NCBI RefSeq assembly: GCF_027942865.1
Contig: NC_134515.1
Location: 28,649,949-28,713,948 of the forward strand
DNA from: Odontesthes bonariensis
Taxonomy: Eukaryota; Chordata; Actinopteri; Atheriniformes; Atherinopsidae
Direction of reading: 5' to 3'
Length of the DNA stretch: 64,000 nucleotides
Within the stretch, counting starts at the first letter, position 1. The number at the start of each line of letters is the position of its first letter. The notes under the pieces are model-generated. The model did not search any database and was not told the origin of the DNA. It saw only the letters and a program-made list of their open reading frames with translations. Shown here piece by piece: positions 1 to 26,710 of the stretch. The position numbers and the translations under genes are program-made.

Positions 1-374
1 ATCAAGGCATTCTGGAGCGAAATGTGCTGCCTAGTGTCAGAAAGCTTGGTCTCGGTCGCAGGTCATTGGTCTTACAACAGGATAATGACCAAAAACACAC
101 AGCTAAAAACACTCAAGAATGGCTAAGAGCAAAACATTGGACTATTCTGAAGTGGCCTTCTATTTGCCCTGATCTAAATCCTATGGAACATCTGTGGAAG
201 GAGCTGAAACATGCCGTCTGGAGAAGGCCCCCTTCAAACCTGAGACAACTGGAGCAGTTTGCTCACGAGGAGTCGAACAAAATACCTGTCGACTGGTGCA
301 GAAGTCTCATTGACAGTTACAGAAATCGATTGATTGCAGTGATTGCCTCACAAGGTTGTGCAACAAAATATTAA
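1..374 (+). mobile_element. Tc1/mariner transposase, C-terminal fragment
   Basis: The frame is open from the window edge to the TAA at 372-374 and encodes the C-terminal third of a Tc1-type DDE transposase. The block LQQDNDQKHTAKNTQEWL holds the second catalytic aspartate, and CPDLNPMEHLWKEL holds the third acidic residue about 34 residues later, as in DD34E Tc1 enzymes. The 5' half lies outside the window. The stretch after the stop (375 to about 660) is probably the element's 3' untranslated part, but I could not define a terminal inverted repeat. The fragment is not a host gene. Confidence 0.9.
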
Positions 375-2558
375 GTTAAGGGTACCATTATATTTGTCCG
401 GGCCTGTTTCTTAAGTTTGTTTTTTACCAAACATGGTACCAACAGTTTTGTCCATGTGTGTATGTGCCACCCAAAAGAGTTCCTATCACCCGTTCCACAA
501 GAAATGTTATTTATCTCATTCAATGCACATGTGCTCTGGTATATCTTGGCAAAATTCAAAAAGTATTTCAAACTTGTACACCAGAGTGAAGAGGCTGCAT
601 CCAGATCCAAGATCAGCGTAACTCAGGGGATTTGCACTTCAGGGAGTCTCAAGGAGAGTTTTTAAATTTTTACACTTCAAACTTAAGAGTCTGAGATCAA
701 ACATGTTCTTTGATCTATACCATAATGTCCTCTCCTTTATTCAGACATTATCATAACTATGTATTGAGGTATAACAGGGATGTCCTTCCTTATTGATCTT
801 GTGGTGACCCGCAGTTGTTGACTTTCCTACAGGATGATATATGCTTTATCTTATGTCCATGTGTTGTTGATCTGGATGATTTCAAAGTTTTAACAATTAA
901 TTCAGAACTACTTATACATTTTGAATGACCTATGACCCCACCAGGAGCTTGTTAGTCCAGGACATGATGGTCTTCTACAAACTTTTGTCCTGATGAAGAC
1001 CGAAGTTGGATCTAAGCTGATCAATTCATAATCTCTGTGGCTTTGAGTACATGTTATGGTATTTCAGTTTTTTTTTTTTTTTTTTCGTCGCCCTGCGCAT
1101 ATTTTTAAAATGTGCATACAACTGCCTCCTGTTTTTTAGGCAAAGATTAGTTTGATGGGTTTCCCATTTTTATTTCAACAACCAGCTGCTAAAAAAAAGA
1201 AAAATGTTTCAACATGAATGATTACACAGCTCCCACTGTTCAGCAGCTCTTCTTTTTGATATCTGTGCAGAAAAGTCTGTTGACAGTTTGGCAAATGCAG
1301 CCTGTAGTCATCCTTTATTGCAAATGGACACTTTGTTAACAGAGAATGAAAGTTGCTCTCTGCTCAGCAGCCTAGTGGGCTTTAACAGCCTTTTAGCTTG
1401 GCTTTAAATAGCGCAGGTCTTCCAGTGCTCACACTATGCTGCTGCTGCTGGACCATAGTGTGTGTTTACTGAGAGCAGAAAGAAAATTAATTTATTTAGA
1501 GACTCAATGCCTGATAGTATCCGGTCCGTCATTGTTGTTGTAGGTTAATAAACAGCATGTTTCATTTTCATCTTTTTGTGGGCAGTGCTGTTTCATCCGT
1601 GTCCATTAGCCATTCTGTTCCACTTCAAATGAAATTTTCTTGTTATCTGATCCTGCATTGTCTGCTCACACAGTCAGTGTTGTCAACAGAGGCAGTCCAT
1701 TTATGCTGTAAACTGGCCTCATTTAAAGCCCTCGGTTACAAGTCAGAGAGTCTGTGCCTTTGTCTTCTCCCGATGAAAAGCTCTTCAAAAGGCTGCTAGG
1801 AACTGAAGCTAAAGCTGTAAACATTGAACTGGGCTGGGCTGATAACGGAGTTATATGCAATGCTTTGTTTGCTCGCTCCAGTCCTCTTCGATACACATAA
1901 TATAGTGCTTAGTTTATTTTTGTCTCAAGAAACAAACTTAATCTGTGTTGGTTGTTTGCACTGGAACAACTGCGGGGTGTATTTCCCACTTCCATAGTGC
2001 AGCTTTTTTGCTTTACATTTTGTACTCTTTGCTCTTCCTCTGTGCATCGTCTCTCACTTAATCACTTAAAGCCCTAAATGATCAACACTGAAAACCAAAC
2101 ATGCATCCAAAGTAGAAATTATGCCACTAGGAATTTAGGGGATTGCACTGAAATGTGTGATTTAAGCCTCTATGAACTGAGAAAAATGTTCACATCGAAC
2201 AATGATGTGAAAATGACTGATGCAGTAATGTATTTACTGCTGAAAAATATCCCTATTTTGTGTGAGGATACATTCTTTTAAGCAGAAGTTTACATAAGCC
2301 TTCGGGCTTTAGTGAATTACTGAAAAGAAAGAAGTATTGTATTTACCCCATAAATTAAATCTGTTCACCGTGGTGAAAGTTACAAATATAATCAGAGTAT
2401 AGGGACTGCATTCGCACATTTAGTTTGTCTTTCATTACTTCCTAAAACCCTATTAACTGCAAGTTGTGTTACAGCAACAGTTGCTGCAGCATTCTCTTTA
2501 AATTGATGAGTGCTTCCTGTCATAGAAGACACATAAGTGCTAATTACAATCACTAAGA
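375..2558. other. Intergenic DNA without an identified gene
   Basis: The stretch is AT-rich, with a poly-T run at about 1070-1085. The short open frames, for example 1557-1799 and 2078-2281, have no recognisable domain, no splice context and no conserved-looking composition. The first part (to about 660) may be the tail of the Tc1 copy at the window start. Confidence 0.5.
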
Positions 2559-2565
2559 CAATAAT

Positions 2566-4777
2566 CCATCCATCATCTTCCGCTGGTCCGGGGATCGGGT
2601 CGCGGGGGCAGCAGCTTGAGCAAAGAGACCCAGACGTCCCTGTCCCCGGCCACTTCCTCCAGCTCTTCTGGGGGGACCCCGAGGCGTTCCCAGGCCAGCC
2701 GAGAGACATAGTCTCTCCAACGTGTCCTGGGTCTTCCCCGGGGCCTCCTCCCAGTGGGACGGGCCCGGAACACCTCACCGGGGAGGCGTCCAGGAGGCAT
2801 TCTCACTAGATGCCCGAGCCACCTCATCTGACTCCTCTCGATGCCGGAGGAGCAGCGGTTCTACTCCGAGCCTCTCCCGGATGACCGAGCTTCTCACCCT
2901 ATCTCTAAGGGAGAGCCCAGACACCCTGCGGAGGAAACTCATTTCGGCCGCTTGTATTCGCGATCTCGTTCTTTCGGTCACTACCCACAGCTCGTGACCA
3001 TAGGGGAGGGTAGGAACATAGATTGACCGGTAAATCGAGAGCTTCGCCTTCTGGCTCAGCTCCTTCTTCACCACGACGGGCCGGTGCAGAGCCCGCATCA
3101 CTGCAGACGCCGCACCGATCCGTCTGTCAATCTCCTGCTCCATTCGTCCCCCACTCGTGAACAAGACCCCGAGATACTTGAACTCCTCCACTTGGGGAAG
3201 GATCTCATTCCCGACCCGGAGAGGGCATTCCACCCTTTTCCGGCCGAGGACCATGGTCTCGGATTTGGAGGTGCTGATTCTCATCCCAGCCCAGCCCCGG
3301 CGCCACGAGGGGGCACTCGCGGGCATTGCCCCCCCATCCACCCCGGTGTGCCCCCCCTGGGTTCACTTTGACGTTTGACCGGAGATTGCTTCAAACACTG
3401 AGGGGACACGATCTAAAAGTCTTAAATAAAAAATACGTTTTTTAAGGTCTTAAAATGTTTTAAATTTCTCTGATTTTCGAAGAGTGGCATTAAATTTCAT
3501 CTGGGCGGAATGAAAGAAAGATATGTCTGGAGAGAGCTTTTGTGTGTGCGCCAGTACTTCCGGTGGAAACTTCCGGTGATTTGACAGCTAAGCTAACGCG
3601 TCAGGTTAAGGCCAGTGGCCATAAACAAAGGCTATAGCCGAGAAGAAAGATAATAAAATAACGCAGCTAAAAAGACTAGCTTTCTTCAGTAGCCTAATGC
3701 TTACCGATTTAGCAAGCCTAGCAGCCTCGTTGCTAATGCTAGCCGCCGTAACGTTACCAACCATACCCGACGTCCCGGGGAAAATTGCCAGGGCCGATTT
3801 TTTTTTTTTTCCCCAGTCCGACCCTGAACTACATGTTCAAATGCGTTCTAATGTCGGCTCAGCGCCAGTCTAAATTCACTGTGGCCGTGCGTGGGCGTTG
3901 TTGTTGCGCTCCTGTTTGCTCGTTGTGTGTATTAGTATTAATGGCGACTAGAAAGGGGCAAACGTGATCTGGGCTTTGCGTTCAATTTATGCACCGATGA
4001 TTATACAGAGTGGATTAAACTGTCAGGCTATTCGAGATGTCTCCGAATGCCTACTTTAAAGGAAGCGTGATGTGTTTGCCAGGGCTGCCTAAACGAGTTG
4101 CCAACCGTCCCTTGAAATAATGGAATCGTCCCGTATTTAGTAACAAAAGGACAGTTCCTTATTGTGCTGAAACGGGGCCCACAATTCGGTTAAAATGCAG
4201 AAAATTGCATCTAAGAAATACCAAATTTTCGGGGGGAGGACCCCCAGACCCCCCGCTAGGGGGCCCCCCCTACTCATTTAAATGCCCGTCCAATAGCTTG
4301 TTTCTGCCGCCGGGTCTGTCCCAGCCGCTTCACATTCGGCTGCGAAACGCTCCAGTGAGAGCTGAAGGTCACGGCCTGAGGACGCCAACAGAACCACATC
4401 GTCCGCAAAGAGCAGAGACCCGATTCTGAGGTCGCCAAACCGGACCCCCTCAACGCCCTGGCTGCGCCTAGAAATTCTGTCCATAAAAATTATGAACAGA
4501 ATCGGTGACAAAGGGCAGCCCTGACCGAGCCAACCCTCGCAGGAAACATGTCCGACTTACTGCCGGCAATGCGGACCAAACTCTGACACCGGTCATACAG
4601 GGACCGAACAGCCTGTATCAAAGAGTCCGGCACTCCATACTCCCGGAGCACCCCCCACAAGAGTCCCCGAGGGACACGGTCGAACGCCTTCTCCAAGTCC
4701 ACAAAACACATGTAGACCGGTTGGGCGAACTCCCATGCACTCCAGGATCCTGCGGAGGGTATAGAGCTGGTCCACTG
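2566..4777 (-). mobile_element. RTE-like LINE, 5'-truncated, ORF2 3' part, split by a hAT insertion
   Basis: On the minus strand, 4777-4320 encodes the reverse-transcriptase palm, including FVDLEKAFDRVPRGLLW and the active-site block LLFADDVVLLAS. Then 3291-2573 encodes the thumb and C-terminal region (EFKYLGVLFTSGGRMEQEID, then RPRGRPRTRWRDYVSRLAWE). The two parts join in frame once the 3292-4326 insert and its target repeat are removed (AECEAAG, then MRISTSK). Frameshifts near 4490-4511 and 2775-2830 make it non-functional. The 3' end is a (GGAT)n tail at 2566-2573. A possible 7-bp target duplication, CAATAAT, lies at 2559-2565 and 4778-4784. RTE assignment rests on general resemblance, so the clade is uncertain. 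Confidence 0.85.
3292..4318. mobile_element. Non-autonomous hAT element with 8-bp target duplication
   Basis: This 1,027-bp insert interrupts the LINE reverse-transcriptase frame. It is flanked by an exact 8-bp direct repeat, TCCCAGCC, at 3284-3291 and 4319-4326. Its ends are inverted repeats: CAGCCCCGGCGCCA on the left and CAGACCCGGCGGCA on the right read in reverse, which match at 12 of 14 positions. An 8-bp duplication with CAG...CTG ends is the hAT signature. The interior has no transposase-like frame. It holds G/C homopolymer-rich blocks near both ends (3330-3360 and 4232-4270) and a poly-T run at 3799-3811. Confidence 0.85.
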
Positions 4778-5465
4778 CAATAATCAGCAGAGAAACGCAG
4801 ACCTCAGAGTAGCTGGGTTGCTCTTTTCATCAGTATCACATGCATGTTAAAGGGAAGAGAGGGTTTTTCTTCTGCTAGCTTGTGTCTTGTGTTTTTACAT
4901 AGTATTTCCCCTACAATTGTGCAAGCCCGGTGGGCTTTCAGACCAACGAGAACCTCTACCAGGGCAAAAGAATAAGTAAATAAAATGGAAAGCTTCTAAC
5001 TGTCAAACAAAAGAACATAAGACTGAGCAGCCTAATCAGTTAGATTAAAATGAACTTGTTTCATCTCCGTCTCCTCCATAGCACAGCAGGGAAGACACAG
5101 TTTCTTCAGTTTATGATAACAAAGACACTAAATTCAATGGCAAACTGATAAGTGTTGCTTCCCTAAAGGAAAGGGTTGTTTGAGGTACACTTAGATAAGA
5201 CTAACTAAAGCTTATAACACACAAAGCGTTGTTATAAATAGTTTACAGAAATGTATATTACAACATAAAGAAAACAATATTTAGTTGGATTTTAAGATAA
5301 AATTCTCTGTATGGATTAAAAGGTAACATGTTAGTCTAGCGGAGAGTCATCAGTATACTCTAACATATAAAGCAGGCTTACAGCAGACCTCTCTCCCTGC
5401 TGACTCTTAAACTCAAAATGAAAACTGAAAATAAAGTCCGCACACCAATCTCCCGTTTCTAAATT

Positions 5466-5506
5466 TAATGTGACGTTTCGGGCAGCCTGCCCTTCCTCAG
5501 ACATTA
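5466..5506 (-). ncRNA. Hammerhead-ribozyme-like motif, left Penelope-like arm
   Basis: Read on the minus strand, the order is TAATGT, CTGAGGA, a stem (GGGCA/TGCCC with a GGC loop), GAAAC, GTC and ACATTA. CTGAGGA fits the conserved CUGANGA box and GAAA the second box. TAATGT and ACATTA pair perfectly as a six-base-pair stem I closing on the GUC cleavage site. Stem III would be only AC/GU with no loop, so cleavage as a dimer is more plausible than as a monomer. One extra A lies between the CUGANGA box and stem II. Penelope-like elements are known to carry minimal hammerheads in their terminal repeats. Activity is inferred. Confidence 0.65.
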
Positions 5507-5866
5507 CAAACACATAAAAAACCACTGTTTAAATACCCATGATCCCATAGGTGGTTCAACCCCCACCCAGGTGATCCCCATTGATGTTAATCACCTGGGA
5601 AAAGTGACGTGTGCAACATAAAACCACATAGTGAATGTCCAATATATGCAATATGTACAATGAAATATGAAAAATGAAAACTGGTCAGAGAAAAAGCACA
5701 AGGAAGTACGACCATCAGAGAAGAGCTCCAGATCTTGTCTAATCATTAACATTGCCCAAATGATGGGAATAGACAATAGCAAAGTCCCAGTAAGGAGACA
5801 TTGAATAAATATACAGATAAAAATACAGAGCATCCCACATTACAATATGACAAAAAACAAAAAACA

Positions 5867-6994
5867 TTACAAAAAAGGTCTCAAGTCAAATTCTTCGTTC
5901 AGTCCCTTTGGGGACAGCGTGTCCAACGTATAGATCCAGTACGCCTCTCTTTTTAGCAAAAGAGTGTTGATATCGCCACCTCGGCTGGGGGGTCTGATAC
6001 GTTCAATGCCTGTATAGCGCAGGGAAGCTACAGTGTGTGATGCTTGTGTGAAATGTAAAGCAACAGGACTTTTAACGTCATGGTTGCGGATCGTGGACCT
6101 ATGTTCCGCAATCCGGGTTTTGAGTGGCCTAGTTGTTTTGCCAATATAGGCTAGCCCACAGGGGCATCTCAACATGTAAATGACATTGTTCGTGTTACAG
6201 GTGATTGTGCCACGGATCTTATATTCTTTGCCTGTGCGTGGATGGTTGAAAGACTTAGTTTTATGTGTAAAGTTGCATTGAATACAGTTATTGCACTTGT
6301 AGTTCCCGCTCGGTGTCTGACGTAGAAAATGCTGTGTGTGTGGTGGGTGGTGGGCTCTCACTAGCATGTTTCTCAGGTTCGGTGGACGTTTAAACACAAC
6401 TTTAGGAGCTGATGTAAAGACTGAAAGGGCAGAGTCTGACTCTATAATGTGCCAGTGTTTGTTAATGACAGATTGAAACTCCTTAGCTAGTGGTGAGTAC
6501 TGAACCACACACATCAGATTGGGTTGTTCACGGGCTTGTCTTCTTCTTTGTAAGCAATCCGTTTGGGACATCCCCTGAAAGCGGTCCCGTGCATGGGATA
6601 CCCACCCCGATCTGTACTGTCTCTGGCTGAATCTTTGCTCAAGATCTTTAGCTTGCAATTCAAAGTCTTCATCAGTGCTACAGATGCGCCTGATGCGATT
6701 GAATTGTGAGATAGGCAGAGATTTTTTCAGTGGCACTGGGTGATAGGAGTGTCCATGTAAAATGGAGTTTCTGTCTGTATTTTTGCGATAGAGCGTGGTG
6801 CCCAGTCTGTGGGAGTCTCTGTATATTGTGATGTCTAAAAAGCTCATCTTGTGTGCATCAAAGTCCATTGTGAATTTAAGATGTGGGCAAGCACTGTTCA
6901 TAAAGGTGTGAAATTCTTTGAGCTGAGTCTCTGAGCCCCTCCACAAGAACCATATATCGTCGATGTACCTTTTCCAGTTCGACAGAAACTCCAT
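5867..6994 (-). CDS. Penelope-like protein: RT end plus GIY-YIG endonuclease (left copy, partial)
   Basis: The minus-strand frame starts within the reverse-transcriptase domain. NWKRYIDDIWFLW carries the YxDD catalytic box, followed by the end of the RT domain (HKMSFLDITIYRDSHRLGTT). Next comes a linker with a Cys-rich motif (KCNNCIQCNF) and a GIY-YIG nuclease domain: VIYMLRCPCGLAYIGKTTR, the arginine-containing RPLKTRIAEH, and a glutamate in LLLKREAYWIY. The RT-plus-GIY-YIG order defines Penelope-like elements. The first five residues (MEFLS) are read from the antisense of the other arm, so this ATG is an artefact of the junction at 6980/6981 and not the element's true start. Everything 5' of the YxDD box is missing. 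Confidence 0.88.
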   Translation of the reverse strand: MEFLSNWKRYIDDIWFLWRGSETQLKEFHTFMNSACPHLKFTMDFDAHKMSFLDITIYRDSHRLGTTLYRKNTDRNSILHGHSYHPVPLKKSLPISQFNRIRRICSTDEDFELQAKDLEQRFSQRQYRSGWVSHARDRFQGMSQTDCLQRRRQAREQPNLMCVVQYSPLAKEFQSVINKHWHIIESDSALSVFTSAPKVVFKRPPNLRNMLVRAHHPPHTQHFLRQTPSGNYKCNNCIQCNFTHKTKSFNHPRTGKEYKIRGTITCNTNNVIYMLRCPCGLAYIGKTTRPLKTRIAEHRSTIRNHDVKSPVALHFTQASHTVASLRYTGIERIRPPSRGGDINTLLLKREAYWIYTLDTLSPKGLNEEFDLRPFL

Positions 6995-7889
6995 TTTACA
7001 TGGACACTCCTATCACCCAGTGCCACTGAAAAAATCTCTGCCTATCTCACAATTCAATCGCATCAGGCGCATCTGTAGCACTGATGAAGACTTTGAATTG
7101 CAAGCTAAAGATCTTGAGCAAAGATTCAGCCAGAGACAGTACAGATCGGGGTGGGTATCCCATGCACGGGACCGCTTTCAGGGGATGTCCCAAACGGATT
7201 GCTTACAAAGAAGAAGACAAGCCCGTGAACAACCCAATCTGATGTGTGTGGTTCAGTACTCACCACTAGCTAAGGAGTTTCAATCTGTCATTAACAAACA
7301 CTGGCACATTATAGAGTCAGACTCTGCCCTTTCAGTCTTTACATCAGCTCCTAAAGTTGTGTTTAAACGTCCACCGAACCTGAGAAACATGCTAGTGAGA
7401 GCCCACCACCCACCACACACACAGCATTTTCTACGTCAGACACCGAGCGGGAACTACAAGTGCAATAACTGTATTCAATGCAACTTTACACATAAAACTA
7501 AGTCTTTCAACCATCCACGCACAGGCAAAGAATATAAGATCCGTGGCACAATCACCTGTAACACGAACAATGTCATTTACATGTTGAGATGCCCCTGTGG
7601 GCTAGCCTATATTGGCAAAACAACTAGGCCACTCAAAACCCGGATTGCGGAACATAGGTCCACGATCCGCAACCATGACGTTAAAAGTCCTGTTGCTTTA
7701 CATTTCACACAAGCATCACACACTGTAGCTTCCCTGCGCTATACAGGCATTGAACGTATCAGACCCCCCAGCCGAGGTGGCGATATCAACACTCTTTTGC
7801 TAAAAAGAGAGGCGTACTGGATCTATACGTTGGACACGCTGTCCCCAAAGGGACTGAACGAAGAATTTGACTTGAGACCTTTTTTGTAA
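6963..7889 (+). CDS. Penelope-like protein: linker plus GIY-YIG endonuclease (right copy, partial)
   Basis: From RNSILHGHSYHP to the C-terminal FDLRPFL this plus-strand frame is identical in protein sequence to the left copy. It keeps the Cys-rich linker and the complete GIY-YIG domain (NVIYMLRCPCGLAYIGKTTR). It lacks the YxDD box because this copy is truncated about 70 codons further downstream. The apparent start at 6963 and the residues before RNSIL come from the spacer. A nuclease-only product could in principle be made, but no promoter or real start is visible. Confidence 0.85.
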   Translation: MYLFQFDRNSILHGHSYHPVPLKKSLPISQFNRIRRICSTDEDFELQAKDLEQRFSQRQYRSGWVSHARDRFQGMSQTDCLQRRRQAREQPNLMCVVQYSPLAKEFQSVINKHWHIIESDSALSVFTSAPKVVFKRPPNLRNMLVRAHHPPHTQHFLRQTPSGNYKCNNCIQCNFTHKTKSFNHPRTGKEYKIRGTITCNTNNVIYMLRCPCGLAYIGKTTRPLKTRIAEHRSTIRNHDVKSPVALHFTQASHTVASLRYTGIERIRPPSRGGDINTLLLKREAYWIYTLDTLSPKGLNEEFDLRPFL

Positions 7890-8249
7890 TGTTTTTTGTT
7901 TTTTGTCATATTGTAATGTGGGATGCTCTGTATTTTTATCTGTATATTTATTCAATGTCTCCTTACTGGGACTTTGCTATTGTCTATTCCCATCATTTGG
8001 GCAATGTTAATGATTAGACAAGATCTGGAGCTCTTCTCTGATGGTCGTACTTCCTTGTGCTTTTTCTCTGACCAGTTTTCATTTTTCATATTTCATTGTA
8101 CATATTGCATATATTGGACATTCACTATGTGGTTTTATGTTGCACACGTCACTTTTCCCAGGTGATTAACATCAATGGGGATCACCTGGGTGGGGGTTGA
8201 ACCACCTATGGGATCATGGGTATTTAAACAGTGGTTTTTTATGTGTTTG

Positions 8250-8290
8250 TAATGTCTGAGGAAGGGCAGGCTGCCCGAAACGTCACATTA
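8250..8290 (+). ncRNA. Hammerhead-ribozyme-like motif, right Penelope-like arm
   Basis: This is the exact reverse-strand counterpart of the motif at 5466-5506, lying about 360 bases after the stop codon of the right-hand frame. It has the same order: stem I (TAATGT...ACATTA), CTGAGGA, a five-base-pair stem II, GAAAC, then GTC. It is 41 nt long. The two motifs face outward near both ends of the inverted dimer. Confidence 0.65.
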
Positions 8291-8424
8291 AATTTAGAAA
8301 CGGGAGATTGGTGTGCGGACTTTATTTTCAGTTTTCATGTTACTTTGCTAGTCCTGCACCCATACTTTTTTTGAGACGGATGTGCGTGTTTTTTCTTTGC
8401 TCAACGTGGACTCTTAAACTCAAA

Positions 8425-12248
<3,824 letters not shown>

Positions 12249-12542
12249 CTGGAAAAAGGGTATGCAGCGGAATTGAAGGATAAATGATTTAAAAACTCCA
12301 TTGTGAAACACATCTGTGGAATAAAAGCATCCAGCCAGCAACGGATAATGTTATTAACTGGACGTTGGCAGATTTCGTTCTGCACCTACGTGATAAACGG
12401 ACGTCTTTAGGAGTGACTGAACTGTGATGAGAAGGCATCATGACAATCTGATTGGTCCAGTTGTTGCTCTGTTCTGTGCTTAAATATATGTATTTCTGTC
12501 ATTGTCCTCTTGCTTTGTATTTGAAACTTTTTTATGTCATAA

Positions 12543-12548
12543 AATAAA
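12543..12548 (+). terminator. Polyadenylation signal of samd10
   Basis: AATAAA lies about 295 bases after the samd10 stop, in an AT-rich stretch and just before the uckl1 promoter region. Confidence 0.6.
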
Positions 12549-12751
12549 AATATTAAGCAGTGCTACTTTTTTTTCGACTTAAATTATTATCCGTGGCTAG
12601 TGTTTAAAGATCTAAATTGAGTGCGTTTGCGCTTGACTATGTGGACGAGCATGATAACAAACTGCATTACCCACAATTCCTCAGCACGTTCAAGAAGAAA
12701 TCCATCGATGGCTCAACCAGCCGATACCGGCTTCGAGCTTTTAGGATCCCG

Positions 12752-26710
<13,959 letters not shown>

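Larger units (their letters stand above)
5418..8408. mobile_element. Head-to-head inverted dimer of a Penelope-like retroelement
   Basis: Two 1,358-bp arms (5418-6775 and 6981-8338) are reverse complements and appear identical wherever compared. A 205-bp spacer (6776-6980) separates them. The right arm has 70 bp of extra 3' sequence (8339-8408). A 16-bp direct repeat, GACTCTTAAACTCAAA, at 5402-5417 and 8409-8424 flanks the whole unit and reads as one target-site duplication. Each arm encodes the linker and GIY-YIG end of a Penelope-like protein, so both copies are 5'-truncated and point away from each other. The perfect arms suggest a very recent event. Confidence 0.88.

Noticed and set aside
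988-1012. CCTGATGAAGACCGAAGTTGG, resembling a hammerhead core
   Set aside because: No stem II between the two boxes and no flanking stem I pairing, so the match is only to short motifs.
5418-8338. The perfect palindrome as an assembly or chimeric-read artefact
   Set aside because: The exact 16-bp direct repeat outside both arms, the extra 70 bp on one side and a 205-bp non-repeated spacer are not expected from a simple folded read. Reads should still confirm it.
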